A stretch of DNA of 64,000 nt from Bacillus sp. FJAT-47783 (GTDB lineage: Bacteria > Bacillota > Bacilli > Bacillales > Aeribacillaceae). The stretch covers positions 17,319 through 81,318 of the forward strand of contig NZ_JAKZKS010000015.1 of the NCBI RefSeq assembly GCF_022808615.1, given 5' to 3'. Positions within the stretch are counted from its first letter, which is position 1; every line of letters starts with the position of its first letter. Positions 63,604 to 64,000 of the stretch are shown here, one piece after another. The notes under the pieces are model-generated. The model did not search any database, was not told where the DNA came from, and saw only the letters and a program-made list of their open reading frames with translations. A program made the position numbers and the translations under genes.

Positions 63604-63678
63604 ATGAGACATGGGCACGATCACCATCATGGACATCATCATTTTGAACAGACGAGAGAAGGGAATAAAAAAGGATAA
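63604..63678 (+). CDS. His-rich 24-residue micropeptide
   Basis: AAGGAGGGGATATTTG gives a near-perfect ribosome site before ATG at 63604. The 24 residues contain eight His in the first 13 positions (MRHGHDHHHGHHHFE) and a Lys/Arg-rich end. It may bind nickel, zinc or copper, or be the preserved N-terminus of a decayed PadR-type regulator, which often starts this way. Too short to classify. Confidence 0.4.
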   Translation: MRHGHDHHHGHHHFEQTREGNKKG

Positions 63679-63874
63679 GTGGATGAAACTTTTACATAAT
63701 CCGTACTGTCTAGCGGAAGCTCCCTCCCTCTTCATTAGGGTGATAATGAGAACCTTATTTGTTTCGCATCTATCATAAAGATGGCTTGAAAGTTTTTCCT
63801 CTAAATGGTGAAATAGAATCATCATGGCTCATCACTGTAACTTTGGGGTTACATAAAATCCATAACTTATTATC
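63679..63874. other. Intergenic, nothing recognisable
   Basis: About 195 bases with no gene, hairpin or repeat that stands out. Confidence 0.4.
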
Positions 63875-64000
63875 TCAAACTTCGCATACTGAAATCGGCA
63901 AATAAGCCTTGATATAGTTAGGTAAGGCTGCTACCCATTGCTGTAGTTGACTTTGTATTAGTTTTTTGATTTTTCGATTTGACTTTTTAAGGACATCTTC
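63875..64000 (-). CDS. C-terminal end of an unknown gene running off the window
   Basis: On the minus strand a frame open from the window edge gives 41 residues and a stop at 63875-63877. The residues begin acidic, then show a basic helix (KKSNRKIKKLIQ) followed by a hydrophobic Gln/Pro-containing end. It looks like a protein C-terminus but no family is recognised. Confidence 0.3.
   Translation of the reverse strand, partial: EDVLKKSNRKIKKLIQSQLQQWVAALPNYIKAYLPISVCEV

Noticed and set aside
63586..63825. 79-codon minus-strand frame opposite the His-rich peptide
   Set aside because: Its C-terminal part is just the complement of the His codons; no ribosome site.

Overview
The window is AT-rich chromosomal DNA from a low-GC, Gram-positive, endospore-forming Bacillaceae species; the genus cannot be fixed by eye. 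Pointers are GGAGG-type ribosome sites, frequent TTG/GTG starts, two KinB-like sporulation kinases, YtrA/NagR/RpiR/Rex-type regulation, and relatives of B. subtilis YkvI, CbpA and AmhX. No rRNA, tRNA, CRISPR array, prophage or intact insertion sequence was seen.

Layout. 1-3.2 kb: two-component system (kinase cut by the window edge) and a secreted zincin. 3.9-7.1 kb: two-part sodium:solute symporter, Yip1-like membrane protein, DJ-1/PfpI protein. 7.4-14.2 kb: two KinB-like kinases interleaved with a c-di-AMP-binding CbpA-like protein, an NCS2 permease, YbaK and a K+ channel. 14.5-16.3 kb: two very small genes and a zinc alcohol dehydrogenase behind a perfect Rex operator. 16.7-27.4 kb: GntR regulator, a collapsed lactate-utilisation operon (lutA/lutC scar), then an intact operon of amino acid permease, ELFV amino acid dehydrogenase and 2-oxoacid dehydrogenase E2-E3-E1alpha-E1beta, then a second deletion scar joining half an MFS gene to half a glcD-like gene. 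27.5-33 kb: RpiR regulator and a four-gene operon matching the N-succinyl D-to-L amino acid conversion pathway. 33.1-36.6 kb: nagA-nagB-nagR with a frameshifted SIS gene. 36.8-45.8 kb: CNNM/CBS protein with an unusual leader, MBL hydrolase plus TetR with twin operators, topB, cold-shock gene, AraC, EamA and DUF420 genes.

46.1-58.5 kb holds the most notable system: a compact type IV pilus locus. A leftward operon encodes a VanW-domain lipoprotein, PilB, PilT, PilC, PilA, PilD, PilM, PilN and PilO. Divergent from it lie three minor pilins, the last a 564-residue GspK/PilX-like protein without Glu+5 and with a long repetitive beta-rich domain, a candidate tip adhesin. PilT suggests a retractile pilus, distinct from the Com competence pilus usual in bacilli. 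58.6-63.7 kb: a Ytr-type ABC transporter with its regulator and operator, an ECF sigma factor, an M42 aminopeptidase and a His-rich micropeptide.

A recurring oddity is short intergenic tandem arrays with a 19-21 nt period (16.4, 25.8, 38.2 and 38.6 kb), each downstream of a terminator. Starts were moved from the longest open frame to the best-spaced ribosome site where the sequence supported it.
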